Source of the DNA: Alphaproteobacteria bacterium
Lineage (GTDB): Bacteria; Pseudomonadota; Alphaproteobacteria; Caulobacterales; Maricaulaceae
Direction of reading: 5' to 3'
Assembly: GCA_024742735.1 (NCBI GenBank)
Contig: JANSXV010000007.1
Span: 1-64,000 of the forward strand
DNA length: 64,000 nucleotides
Shown: in pieces, positions 8,553 to 17,601 of the stretch
Numbering within the stretch: the first letter of the stretch is position 1
How the letters are laid out: the number at the start of each line of letters is the position of its first letter
Notes under the pieces: generated by a model
What the model was told of the DNA's origin: nothing
Seen by the model: the letters and a program-made list of their open reading frames with translations, nothing else
Databases searched by the model: none
Translations under genes and position numbers: made by a program

Positions 8553-9841
8553 CACGCGGCCTCCTCGTCATCGAGGCCCGGGAAGGGACGCCCGGTCTTC
8601 TCGTGGACTGCGCAGACGCCGGTCTCGCGGTGAAAGCGCCTCAAGGTGACGTCGACGTAAAGCGGATCGAGCTCGATACAGGCCGCTCGTCGGCCGGTCT
8701 GGTGGGCGGCCAGCAGCGTCGAGCCCGACCCGACGAAAGGATCAAGGACCAGATCGCCGCGGTGGGTGACGTCCAGGATCGCATCACGCAGCAGCGCGGT
8801 CGGCTTGACGGTAGGATGCATGGATAAAGCCTCCTCCCGCTCCGGCCCGAAGCTGGAGAAGCCATCGTACTCCCACACATTCGTGCGATGACGTCCGTGG
8901 CGGCCCAGCTCGACATTGTTGATGTGCTTCTTGCCCACGGCGTAGACCGCGAACAGCTCGTGCCGGGACCTGTACAGGCTGCCCATGCCTCCATTGGATG
9001 TCGCCCAGACGCACAGATTGATCTGGCGCAGCCCGAGCTGGCGCGCCGCGGTCTGCAGGGCGTAGAGCCCGCGCCAGTCCATGGCGATCATCGCCAAGGC
9101 ATTCTCTGACAGCCCGGGCCGCGCTGCATCGAGGAAGCTGCGAAGGAAGCTCCTGAACTCGCCCTCGCTCATTTCACCAGAAGCCATGGCGAACTCGCGA
9201 TGGCGGCCTGAGCCGCTGACATTGCCGGCGATGGGAACGTTATAGGGAGGGTCGGTGAGCAGGAGCTGAGCCTTGCTCCCGCCGAGCGCCCGGTCGACGG
9301 CTGCGCGGTCGCGGGCATCGCCACAGACCACCCGGTGCTCGCCCAGAATCAAGACATCGCCGACCTGACATACAGCCTCTGCCTCAGGCTCGGGAGGCGG
9401 GGCCTCCGTTCCGTCCTCCTGGTCATCAAGCTGGATGATCGCGTCGAGTTCCGGCGCCTCGAAGCCCAACAGGTCCAGCTCGAACGCCTCTTTATCGAGC
9501 GCGAGGATTTCTTCACGCAGGATCTCCATGTCCCAGCCTGCGTTAAGGGCGAGCTGGTTATCGGCGATCACGTAAGCGCGCGCTTCAGCCTCGCTTAGGT
9601 GGGCAAGGCAGATGGTCGGCACGGACGTAAGGCCCAGGACCTTCGCCGCCATGAGCCGGCCGTGGCCGGCGATGACGCCATCCGAAGCGTCGATCAGCAC
9701 GGGATTGGTGAAGCCGAACCGTTCGATCGACCGCTTGAGCTGGTCGACCTGTTCGGCGCTGTGAGTGCGCGGGTTGTTGGCGCGCGCTTTAAGGTCAGCG
9801 GGATCACGCAGGATCACACGCGGGGGATTCGTCCCGGTCAT
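8552..9841 (-). CDS. ParB-domain DNA methyltransferase (beta-class N4/N6)
   Basis: The protein of 429 residues has two parts. Residues about 10-105 form a ParB/Srx-like nuclease domain (NNPRTHSAEQVDQLKRSIER, DGVIAGHGRLMAAKVLGL). Residues about 150-425 are a DNA methylase with motif IV LLTDPPYNVP ahead of the AdoMet motif VLDPFVGSGSTLLAA, the order of the beta class. It should methylate adenine N6 or cytosine N4. No restriction nuclease is nearby, so it is an orphan enzyme, typical of phage or mobile elements. I use the ATG at 9841, preceded by AAGGAG at good distance, rather than the frame start at 9868. Confidence 0.88.
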   Translation of the reverse strand: MTGTNPPRVILRDPADLKARANNPRTHSAEQVDQLKRSIERFGFTNPVLIDASDGVIAGHGRLMAAKVLGLTSVPTICLAHLSEAEARAYVIADNQLALNAGWDMEILREEILALDKEAFELDLLGFEAPELDAIIQLDDQEDGTEAPPPEPEAEAVCQVGDVLILGEHRVVCGDARDRAAVDRALGGSKAQLLLTDPPYNVPIAGNVSGSGRHREFAMASGEMSEGEFRSFLRSFLDAARPGLSENALAMIAMDWRGLYALQTAARQLGLRQINLCVWATSNGGMGSLYRSRHELFAVYAVGKKHINNVELGRHGRHRTNVWEYDGFSSFGPEREEALSMHPTVKPTALLRDAILDVTHRGDLVLDPFVGSGSTLLAAHQTGRRAACIELDPLYVDVTLRRFHRETGVCAVHEKTGRPFPGLDDEEAA

Positions 9842-10228
9842 GGGAACACTCCTTGAAGAGCTGCGCACGCAAACACCTCGGGCGTGAACCGCGCGCAGCG
9901 ATTCTGACGATGTGATGAATGAACAGCCCCCAAGGCATCCCTCTGGGATCAGGGCCGTGCGCTACCAACGGCATCCCGCCGCCACGCCGCCACGCCGCCA
10001 TTTTACCGGGGCCTCCGGCCCCACCAGAAAGCATCCCGCTAACTGGCGCCGCGTGTGAACGCATCATGAACATACACAAGAAATCGATTCATGCAAATGT
10101 CCCGCGCGAGCCTTGTCGGAACCGGAACAAAAGTGGGGCACCTGCTCCGCCAAAGGCTCGTACTCGGTGGTCAACGCGACTGAGCTGACTCATAGTGCAG
10201 ATCAGGTGGTTAAGCGCGGAGTGGGTCC
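9842..10228. other. Intergenic stretch at the end of the mobile cassette
   Basis: No convincing gene is seen. The stretch holds a short CGCCGCCA run (9975-10000), a GGGGCC-TCC-GGCCCC hairpin (about 10009-10023), and the promoter region for the methyltransferase gene on one side and the lipoprotein gene on the other. It probably contains the right boundary of the cassette, but no repeat of the 5.6-kb inverted repeat was found here. Confidence 0.5.
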
Positions 10229-11129
10229 ATGGACAGAGCAGGTTGGTTCGGCGCGGCTGCGGCCTTGGCGTTGCTTGGATGTGCAGGCGAGACCAGCGTG
10301 CCGCAGGCGCCAAGCTTGGCCGGCGAGCCCCTGCGAATCGCAGCCTGGAACATCGAACACCTTGCCGCCGAGCCTGGAACGGGCTGTGAGCCGCGCGATG
10401 AGGCGGGCTACGCGCTGGTGCGCGAGATCATCGATCAGGTCGACGCCGATGTCTGGCTACTCCAGGAGATCGAGAACGAGGCGGCTTTGCAGCGGGTGTT
10501 CCAGGCGGCCGAATGGCCCTTCCACATCGAGGCGCGGCCTGACACCGGCCGGGGTCCTGCGTGCTGGGGCCGCGACGATGGCGCGCGGCTTCGCATGCAG
10601 CGCACCGCCATCGTGGTGCGCGACACGATTCAGCACAGCCGCGGGGCTGACCTGGCCGCGCTTGATGTCGGCGGTCGCGGGTTCCTGCGCCACGGCGTCG
10701 CCGTCACCCTCGATCACGCCGGCCGCGAGATCGATCTGTTAAGCGTTCACTTAAAGTCCGGCTGTTTCTCCGGCGATCGAAGTGACGCTTGCCCAACGCT
10801 GTTTGACCAGATCCCGGTCGTGGAGGCCTGGATCGATGAGCGCAGCGCGGCAGGGCGCTCGGTCATCGTCGGCGGTGACTTCAATCGTCGCCTGGCTCTC
10901 GCAGATGACACGGTGTGGGCCGATCTCGATGATGGAGACCCGATGGGGCTGGTGATCGCAGGCGAAGGCGCGGCCGCAATGTGACCCACGCTATGACCAG
11001 TTCATCGACTTCATCGTCGCCAACGATGCGGCGGCGGAGCTGATCGATGATCGGTCATTCCGGGAGACAACGTTCGCTGATGGAGCGCGGGCGTCGGATC
11101 ATTGTCCGGTGAGCATCGACGTGCGGTGA
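10229..11129 (+). pseudogene. Endonuclease/exonuclease/phosphatase-family lipoprotein, frameshifted
   Basis: The frame from 10229 starts with a lipoprotein signal (LALLGCAGETS, lipobox LLGC), then EEP-fold motifs: LRIAAWNIEHL (metal-binding Asn), WLLQEIENEAAL (metal-binding Glu), LLSVHLKSGC and VIVGGDFNRRLA. The frame stops at 10984. A frame one base on continues with CDPRYDQFIDFIVAND and ends GARASDHCPVSIDVR at 11129, the expected catalytic SDH motif. A single-base indel near 10975 therefore splits an otherwise normal gene. It is either a recent mutation or a sequencing error. The substrate is unknown; the protein would be exported and membrane-anchored. Confidence 0.75.
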
Positions 11130-11258
11130 TCGCCAGCGCGGGCCGCTGCCCCGCAATGCGCCGCCATCGTTCGAATATCGACGTCACCTGACGGCCCAAT
11201 CTAAGTCGCGCGTTAACCGCATCGATGTTTCGAGTACTGCCACCACTGTCCCGCGCGG

Positions 11259-12644
11259 TTAAGCCGCTAGAAATCCTTCCTTGTGAGCCCAGTCCGCCGT
11301 GCGGTCCAAGGCTCGCTCCAGGCGGTCGAATGTTTCATTCAGCTCGCTCTCGGTAATGACCAGCGGCGGGCACAAAGCGATGCTGTCGCCGATATTGCGC
11401 ACGATCAGGCCCTCATCGAGCGCTGCCTCGAAGCATTTCAGACCGACCGGGCCAACCTTGTCGAAACGGCTTCTATCGGTTTGGTTTTTCACCAGTTCGA
11501 CCGCACCGATCATCCCCACGGCGCGGACCTCACCGACCAGCGGATGATCGCCGAGCCGGGCGAAACGGCCCTCGAATATTGGGCTGATCTGCGCGACGTG
11601 ATCGGCGATGTTCCAGCGCTCCATCAACTCGATATTCTTTAGCGAAAGGGCCGCTGCGACAGGGTGGCCGCTATAGGTGTAGCCGTGACCAAAGGCGTTG
11701 TTTTCCTGACTCCGCTCGACCATCGGCTCGTACATGTCGCCTGATATAATCGTGGCCGAGATCGGCAGGTAAGCCGACGACAACGCTTTCGCAAGCGTCA
11801 TGGTCGCAGGCTTCATGTTGTAGGTCTGAGCACCGAACAGATTGTTCGTGCGGTGGAAACCGCAGACGACCTCGTCGTCGATGAGCAGGATGTCGTAGCG
11901 GTCGAGCACCTCCTGGATTTTCTGAAAGTATCCTTCAGGCGGTAGGATGACGCCGCCTGCTCCGATCACGGGCTCGGCAATGAAAGCGGCGATGGTGTCT
12001 GCGCCTTCGCGTTCGATTAACGCCTCCAGGTCACGGACCAGGCGCTCGGTGAACGCAGCCTCGTCTTCACCCGGACGTCCTTCCCGATAGAAGTGAGGCT
12101 TCGTCGTATGCAGAAATCGGTCGATGGGAAGATCGAAGTCGGCATGGTTGACCGGCAAGCCCGTCATGCTGGCGCTGGCGATCGTGACGCCATGATAGCC
12201 GCCGCTTCGCGCGATGATCTTCTTCTTTTCCGGCCGGCCGATGCAGTTGTTGTAATACCAGATCATCTTGACCTGGGTGTCGTTCGCATCGCTACCCGAA
12301 TTGCCGAAGAAGACGCGCGCATCCTCGATCGGCGCCAAAGATTTCAGCTTGGCGGCCAGCTCAATGCCCGGCTCGTGAGAGCGGCTAGCGAACATATGGC
12401 CGTAGCTCAGTTTGGCCATCTGCTCGCGCGCGGTCTCAACCAGTTCCTCGACCCCGTAGCCCAAGGCGGTGCACCAAAGCCCGGCCATACCTTCGATATA
12501 TTGCTTGCCTGACACGTCGGTGATGAAGACGCCCCTGGCCGAGTCCATGATGAGCGGCCCCTTAGCGTTGTGTGCGACATAATTGGTCGCTGGATGCATG
12601 AGCGCGTCCAGATCGCGCTTTTTGAGCAAGTCGGAGGATGTCAT
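11259..12644 (-). CDS. Class III omega-amino acid aminotransferase
   Basis: A PLP-dependent class III aminotransferase of 461 residues. Seen are GNSGSDANDTQVKMIWYYNN (cofactor phosphate binding), SGGYHGVT, AAFIAEPVIGAGGVI, LLIDDEVVCGFHRTN (Asp on the pyridine nitrogen) and the Schiff-base lysine in MTLAKALSSAY. This subgroup moves amino groups from GABA, putrescine, beta-alanine or similar to pyruvate. I place the start at the ATG at 12644, with AGGGAG before it; the frame is open to 12671. It follows the semialdehyde dehydrogenase by 23 bases in the same operon, so the likely sequence is transamination to a semialdehyde and then oxidation. The exact substrate cannot be told. Confidence 0.88.
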   Translation of the reverse strand: MTSSDLLKKRDLDALMHPATNYVAHNAKGPLIMDSARGVFITDVSGKQYIEGMAGLWCTALGYGVEELVETAREQMAKLSYGHMFASRSHEPGIELAAKLKSLAPIEDARVFFGNSGSDANDTQVKMIWYYNNCIGRPEKKKIIARSGGYHGVTIASASMTGLPVNHADFDLPIDRFLHTTKPHFYREGRPGEDEAAFTERLVRDLEALIEREGADTIAAFIAEPVIGAGGVILPPEGYFQKIQEVLDRYDILLIDDEVVCGFHRTNNLFGAQTYNMKPATMTLAKALSSAYLPISATIISGDMYEPMVERSQENNAFGHGYTYSGHPVAAALSLKNIELMERWNIADHVAQISPIFEGRFARLGDHPLVGEVRAVGMIGAVELVKNQTDRSRFDKVGPVGLKCFEAALDEGLIVRNIGDSIALCPPLVITESELNETFDRLERALDRTADWAHKEGFLAA

Positions 12645-12667
12645 GGTGAAACTCCCTGGCCGGGCGC

Positions 12668-14122
12668 TCACGCGCCCAGCCCTCCCATCAGCATGTATTT
12701 GACGTTGACGTAATCATCGAGGCCTAGATGCGAGCCCTCGCGTCCGAAGCCGGATTGCTTGACCCCTCCGAACGGCGCGGCGGCAGAAGAGAGAATGCCT
12801 TCATTAACCCCGACCATGCCGTATTCGAGACCTTCACCAACCCTAAAGGCGCGGCCAAGGTCGCGCGTATAGACATAGGCGGCCAGCCCAAAGGGCGTGT
12901 CGTTGGCGAGGCGGACAGCTTCGTCCTCGGTGTCGAAGCCGATGAGGGGTGCCACAGGACCGAAAATCTCTTCGCGCACGACCGCCATATCCGGCGTGAC
13001 GCTTTCCAACACCGTCGGCTCGAAGAACAACGGCCCGGCCGCGTGGCGGCGTCCGCCGGCACTCATCCGCGCGCCGGCGTCACGCGCTTCAGCGACCAGC
13101 CTTTCGACTTTGCGCACCGCCGCCTCATTGATCAGCGGCCCTATCTCGACGCCGTCCTCAATGCCGGGACCCACTTTCAGCGCCGCCGCGCGATCGGCGA
13201 GACGCTGCGCAAATTCCGGCAGGATCGAGCGATCAACCAGCAAGCGGTTGGCGCAAACGCAGGTCTGGCCGGCGTTTCGGAACTTTGAGGCCATCGCGCC
13301 TTCGACCGCCGTGTCGAGGTCAGCGTCCGCGAACACAAGGAACGGTGCATTGCCACCGAGTTCCATGGAAGCGCGCTTCACCGTGGAGGCGGATTGTTCG
13401 AGCAGTTTCTTGCCGACACCAGTCGAGCCGGTGAAGCTGATTTTGCGTACACGGTCATCGCCGGTCATAACCGCGCCGACCTGTGCGGGGCGCGATGTCG
13501 GCACGACGTTGAACACGCCGGCGGGCACGCCCGCCTCATCCGCCAGCCTGGCGACGGCGAGGCCGGACAGCGGTGTATCCTCGGCAGGCTTGGCGACGAG
13601 CGTGCAGCCGGATGCAAGCGCAGCGGCCGCCTTGCGCATCAGCATGGCGTTCGGGAAATTCCACGGCGTGATCGCCGCGCACACGCCGACCGGCTGTTTG
13701 ATCACCAAGATCCGGTTGTTCGGCGAGGCGGAGGGGATGACGTCGCCATTGAGCCGTAGGGCTTCTTCGGCGAACCACTCCAGATAGGATGCGCCATAGA
13801 GAATTTCTCCGCGCGCCTCGGCCAGCGGCTTGCCGTTTTCAGCTGTCAGCACCGCCGCAAGCGCATCGGCCTTATCAACGATCAGGTCGCGCCAGCGTCT
13901 CAGGATGGCCGATCTGTTCTGCGCCGGCCTCGCCGCCCAGGCGCTAAAGGCTGTGTGCGCCGCGTCTATGGCGGCTTCGGCATCCAGCGCGCTGCAGTCT
14001 GCGACTTCGGCCAGGATGGCGCCGGTGGCGGGGTCGCTGACCGGGAAGCGCTTGCCGTCCGCCGCTGGTCGCCATTGGCCGGCTATGAAGGCTTCGGTCG
14101 CCCATGCGAATGAATCGGCCAT
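12668..14122 (-). CDS. gabD: Succinate-semialdehyde-type aldehyde dehydrogenase
   Basis: An NAD(P)-dependent aldehyde dehydrogenase of 484 residues, closest in pattern to succinate-semialdehyde dehydrogenase GabD. Motifs include ITPWNFPNAM, FTGSTGVGKKL, the general base E254 in MELGGN and the nucleophile C288 in GQTCVC. The double cysteine and GFGREGSHLGLDDY near the C-terminus are also GabD-like. Three ATGs stand in a row; the third (14122) is best spaced from GGGAG. Upstream lie two copies of a candidate MocR operator. It should oxidise the semialdehyde produced by the aminotransferase encoded next. Confidence 0.88.
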   Translation of the reverse strand: MADSFAWATEAFIAGQWRPAADGKRFPVSDPATGAILAEVADCSALDAEAAIDAAHTAFSAWAARPAQNRSAILRRWRDLIVDKADALAAVLTAENGKPLAEARGEILYGASYLEWFAEEALRLNGDVIPSASPNNRILVIKQPVGVCAAITPWNFPNAMLMRKAAAALASGCTLVAKPAEDTPLSGLAVARLADEAGVPAGVFNVVPTSRPAQVGAVMTGDDRVRKISFTGSTGVGKKLLEQSASTVKRASMELGGNAPFLVFADADLDTAVEGAMASKFRNAGQTCVCANRLLVDRSILPEFAQRLADRAAALKVGPGIEDGVEIGPLINEAAVRKVERLVAEARDAGARMSAGGRRHAAGPLFFEPTVLESVTPDMAVVREEIFGPVAPLIGFDTEDEAVRLANDTPFGLAAYVYTRDLGRAFRVGEGLEYGMVGVNEGILSSAAAPFGGVKQSGFGREGSHLGLDDYVNVKYMLMGGLGA

Positions 14123-14140
14123 CATCATGCTCCCACTGCG

Positions 14141-14186
14141 ATAGGTCCAATATCGCTAGCCATGCCGGCAGAGATAGGACCAGTTG
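14141..14186. promoter_or_regulatory. Candidate MocR operator, two direct repeats before gabD
   Basis: ATAGGTCCAATAT starts at 14141 and ATAGGACCAGTTG at 14174, 33 bases apart, both just ahead of the dehydrogenase gene. Two related copies lie before the amidase gene at 22633. MocR regulators such as GabR bind direct repeats, so this is a plausible shared site. A weaker match (CCGGACCAGTC) lies at about 14199. Confidence 0.5.
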
Positions 14187-14206
14187 AGTGTCGCGGGCCG
14201 GACCAG

Positions 14207-15421
14207 TCACGCGCCGTCATTTGTGTTCCGGCGCAAACTGTCGAGCCGCAGCGCCGGGATCAACATCACCGCCGCGCTCAGGGCGAGCATAAAGAGCGCT
14301 GCATTAATCAGGGCGCCAAAGCCCATCCCTGCTCCAAGCATCCATCCGGCCACGAGCGGACCGGTCGCCAAGCCGATCTTTGAGATGAAGCCGCCCAGCG
14401 CCGAAGCGCGGCCGGCTTTGTCGAACTCGGCGCTCATCCCGAGGAGATAAGCGATCACGAAGCCCCAGGTGATGCCGGTGCCGCAGTTCGCGACCATGTA
14501 GGCGACAGGACTGGCGCTGAAGTGGAAAATCGCCGTCCCGACGAGCGTCAGCGCCATCGAGGCGATGAAGAGCCGGGCGCGGCCGAACTTAAGGCCCAGC
14601 ACCATGACAAGAAGGGGGCCTAACAGGGCCACCCAGGTGGCGAGTCCGAGGGCGAGCGAGACATAATCGCGGTCCAGACCATAACCGACACCGAGGCGGA
14701 TGATATAGGCGAGCAGGCCCATATTGGCTGCTTGAAACAGGAAGATCGCCAGCAGCGTCAGGCCGAGCGGGCCCCACTCCACCCGTTCGCCGTCAGCACC
14801 GGCCGCGGCGTTGGCGGACCGGTCGGCCGGGTACTGATCCAGAAACGGCGTCATGATAAGCGTGACGAGGGAGAACAGAGCCAGGGCGATGAACAGCGCC
14901 TGGGCGCCGTATTCCGGCGCCAACGGCGGCAAGACCATCACGCCCAGCCCGCCAAGGCCGAACTGGACGAAGAGCAGCATTCCGAACGCGCGGTCCGGAT
15001 TGGCTGTCCGCGCAATGACTGCGAAGGCCACACCGGTCAGCACGCCGCCGACGAAGCCGTGCACGGCGCGCAGGGGCAACAGCATCTCGCCGGAACTGAT
15101 CGGTATGGAAGCCAGGTCCACGGCGATCAGCGTCGCCAGGCAAACAAGCGCCACGGGCCGCCAGGGAAAGCGCTTCACGATGAAGACGGCCACAAGCGCG
15201 CCCACAGAGGCGCCATAAATGTTCACCGATCCAATGGTGCCAGCCTGACTGTCACTTAGGCCCAATCCAGATACCAGACCGTCCACGATGGCCGCCATGA
15301 TGTTCACATAGAACATGCCCGCGGTCGCCAGGCACGCCAGAAGCGCCGCCGCGGGCAGGCCGTCCGGCGCAGCCTTGGGAAACAGCGTGCGTGCGGCTTT
15401 CGCCTCGTCGGTCGCGCTCAT
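14207..15421 (-). CDS. MFS transporter
   Basis: A major facilitator protein of 404 residues with about 12 hydrophobic helices. Residues 20-60 (LPAAALLACLATAGMFYVNI and GLGLSDSQAGTIGSVNIYGA) begin the first helices, and FIVKRFPWRP follows helix 2 as a short loop motif. The start at 15421 overlaps the hydrolase stop (ATGA), so it is coupled to the upstream operon. The C-terminus is short and polar. The cargo is unknown; from context it may be the amine or acid released by the amidase and hydrolase. It is an inner-membrane protein. Confidence 0.82.
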   Translation of the reverse strand: MSATDEAKAARTLFPKAAPDGLPAAALLACLATAGMFYVNIMAAIVDGLVSGLGLSDSQAGTIGSVNIYGASVGALVAVFIVKRFPWRPVALVCLATLIAVDLASIPISSGEMLLPLRAVHGFVGGVLTGVAFAVIARTANPDRAFGMLLFVQFGLGGLGVMVLPPLAPEYGAQALFIALALFSLVTLIMTPFLDQYPADRSANAAAGADGERVEWGPLGLTLLAIFLFQAANMGLLAYIIRLGVGYGLDRDYVSLALGLATWVALLGPLLVMVLGLKFGRARLFIASMALTLVGTAIFHFSASPVAYMVANCGTGITWGFVIAYLLGMSAEFDKAGRASALGGFISKIGLATGPLVAGWMLGAGMGFGALINAALFMLALSAAVMLIPALRLDSLRRNTNDGA

Positions 15422-17601
15422 GGGTTTGATCCTGTGCAGAAGGGAGAAATGGTCTCGGTCGCCATGACCGCGCGCGCCCAACGGAAGTCATAAGCGTCGC
15501 TGAAATAGTAATACGACGCGCCGTTCGGGATCAGGACGGCGGCGATTCCGCCGAAGCCGGACATGAAGGGGATCGGCGTCGGCTGCGAGCATCCGCCGTA
15601 GGTTTGGATATCGTACGCCCAGAACCCGTCATTGTATGACAGGGGGGCTTCAGGGGCGGGCAGACCGCGATCTTCAGGATCGCGCTGCAGCGGCGCCCGC
15701 AACGCCGCGGCGTCGATGAGGGATTGACCTGCGACGCTTCCAACGTCGCTCCCGAGAAATGTCAGCAGATGGGCGAGGTCGCCGCGCTGCATGACCAAGC
15801 CCCAGCCGACAAAGGGTTGGCTTCGCTCATCAACGGTCCGGCGCGTCTCAAACAGGGTTTGGGAGAGTGCGAGCGGCCGCCATAGCGGGTCCACCAGCAA
15901 ATCCCGATAAATATCGGCGTCTGGACCCTCGCGCTCCTGCAGGAAGGCCTGCATCGCGGCCCCGAGCAAATAGGTGTCCGTCGTGTGGTAGACGAACGTC
16001 CGGCCAGGCGCTTCGCGCCTCGGGTAGCGCGAGCATGCGAGGCGCGTCTTTTCCGCATGCGTGCTCACGAGGAAGAAGTCAGCTTCAACGGCGGCGTTCT
16101 CGTCTGCGTCCGGCTCGGTGCTGAGGTAATGGCCCGTCGCCATGTCGAGTGCGTGTTCGAACGTCACCCCGGACCAGTCTCCTGTCGCGGCGCATTCAGG
16201 AACGTACTCGCTGATGAGCGCCTCGCGGGCCCCTGGATAGCGCGCTTCGAGCTGCATGAGGCCTAGTCCGCCGAACAGGGACTTCGCTAATGAATAGGAG
16301 GGCAGGACCATCTCGTCGCAATACGGATAAGCGCCGAAGCGCGTCTCGCATCCGCCCGTGTAGTGAACGCCCTCGGCGACCAGACCGAACGCCGTCATCG
16401 CGCTCGGATCCACATCCTGCACAGAGCCGAAGGAGGTGACGTCAATACCGGGATAGGCGTCTTCCAGCGCCGAGACCGAACGCACCGGGATTCGCGCACC
16501 GAGTTCGCTTTGATGGAGGTTTCGAATTCGTCCAGCCTCCGCAATCGGTTCAAGGATCACATCGACCTCGGACATGCCCCAAGCGTCGAACTGGAAGTAG
16601 GCACAAGTTTCCGATCCGATCTGCCAGGCCGCCCGCGACGTGCGACCGTCAGTATCGATAAGAAAGGTCAGCAAGCCGTTGTGGACGCAGTTCGCATTTT
16701 TCTCCACGAGAGCAAAAGGCAGGGCGGCTCGTATCCAGCCGCCGTCGTCTGGCTCGCGCCAGACACGGCCCGGCGTCAGCACATAATCCCAGAACGGATG
16801 ATCGGTGAGCGTCAGCCCGCGTCGCTGCGGAAGAAGATAATCGCCATCCGTCACGAAGGTGGTCTCAATCACCGGCGGAACGCCGATCGCGGTGTCCGGC
16901 AGCCCCTCGAACTCGAAACGATCGCGGAGAATGCGAAGGCGCGAAGGCGCTTCCGGGGTGAAGATGAGCGCGCCTTCCAGGACGCGTTCGACCGGCGCAG
17001 CTTCTGGCGACGGAGCATAGGACGCCGTATCGACCGGGTGCGGCATCACGGCTTCGCCGGTGAGGAAGGCGGCGCTGAGCGGAAACGACCCCGCGGCTGA
17101 GGCTTCCGCCATCCAGCGCCCGGTCACCGAGACATTGTCAAGCCAGCACAGATCGTTATCGGAACTTCCCAGGACCCTCGCCCTCAAGATTACGCGGGCG
17201 GCGTCGTCCAGACTGGCGTCGGTCAACGAACCGGCATGGAGAGTGACAGCGTCGTCCTGACCGTCAGTCACGCGCAGCACCTCAAGCCAGCTCGCCCCGT
17301 CATCAGCGCTCGCTTCGAAGAGGCACGCTTCGCCTTGCTCCAGATCATCGGCGGCGAAGGCCGCGCTGATCCGAACTCGGTCGTAGCCCTCAGTCGTCAC
17401 AGCAGCGAGCGCGGCGGCCCGGTCACTCAGGCGCATGGCTACATTGCCGTCATAGGTGGTGAGCCGGACATCACCTTCGCCTCCGGCGCCCCAGCCCTGC
17501 GCGTCTCCATCCTGGAAGTCGTCGTTGAACACCGGCTCGGCGAAAGCCACCGCGGTCGCGAGCAAGGCGGCTGTCAGGGCTGTGGTCACGCTTCGCATCA
17601 T
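15418..17601 (-). CDS. Exported beta-lactamase-fold serine hydrolase with N-terminal beta domain
   Basis: The 727-residue protein has a signal peptide (about 1-21, LTAALLATAVAFAEP). A beta-rich domain follows (about 22-165; FNDDFQDGDAQGWGAGGEGD and DLCWLDNVSVTGRW resemble a jelly-roll, carbohydrate-binding-like unit). The C-terminal half resembles class C beta-lactamase/esterase enzymes: SYSLAKSLFGG gives the S-x-x-K nucleophile and base, and YHTTDTYLLG fits the Y-x-N-like motif but has TTD instead of SN. Such enzymes are periplasmic esterases, amidases or peptidases. It is coupled by ATGA overlaps to the sulfotransferase upstream and MFS gene downstream. The substrate is not known. Confidence 0.72.
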   Translation of the reverse strand: MMRSVTTALTAALLATAVAFAEPVFNDDFQDGDAQGWGAGGEGDVRLTTYDGNVAMRLSDRAAALAAVTTEGYDRVRISAAFAADDLEQGEACLFEASADDGASWLEVLRVTDGQDDAVTLHAGSLTDASLDDAARVILRARVLGSSDNDLCWLDNVSVTGRWMAEASAAGSFPLSAAFLTGEAVMPHPVDTASYAPSPEAAPVERVLEGALIFTPEAPSRLRILRDRFEFEGLPDTAIGVPPVIETTFVTDGDYLLPQRRGLTLTDHPFWDYVLTPGRVWREPDDGGWIRAALPFALVEKNANCVHNGLLTFLIDTDGRTSRAAWQIGSETCAYFQFDAWGMSEVDVILEPIAEAGRIRNLHQSELGARIPVRSVSALEDAYPGIDVTSFGSVQDVDPSAMTAFGLVAEGVHYTGGCETRFGAYPYCDEMVLPSYSLAKSLFGGLGLMQLEARYPGAREALISEYVPECAATGDWSGVTFEHALDMATGHYLSTEPDADENAAVEADFFLVSTHAEKTRLACSRYPRREAPGRTFVYHTTDTYLLGAAMQAFLQEREGPDADIYRDLLVDPLWRPLALSQTLFETRRTVDERSQPFVGWGLVMQRGDLAHLLTFLGSDVGSVAGQSLIDAAALRAPLQRDPEDRGLPAPEAPLSYNDGFWAYDIQTYGGCSQPTPIPFMSGFGGIAAVLIPNGASYYYFSDAYDFRWARAVMATETISPFCTGSNP

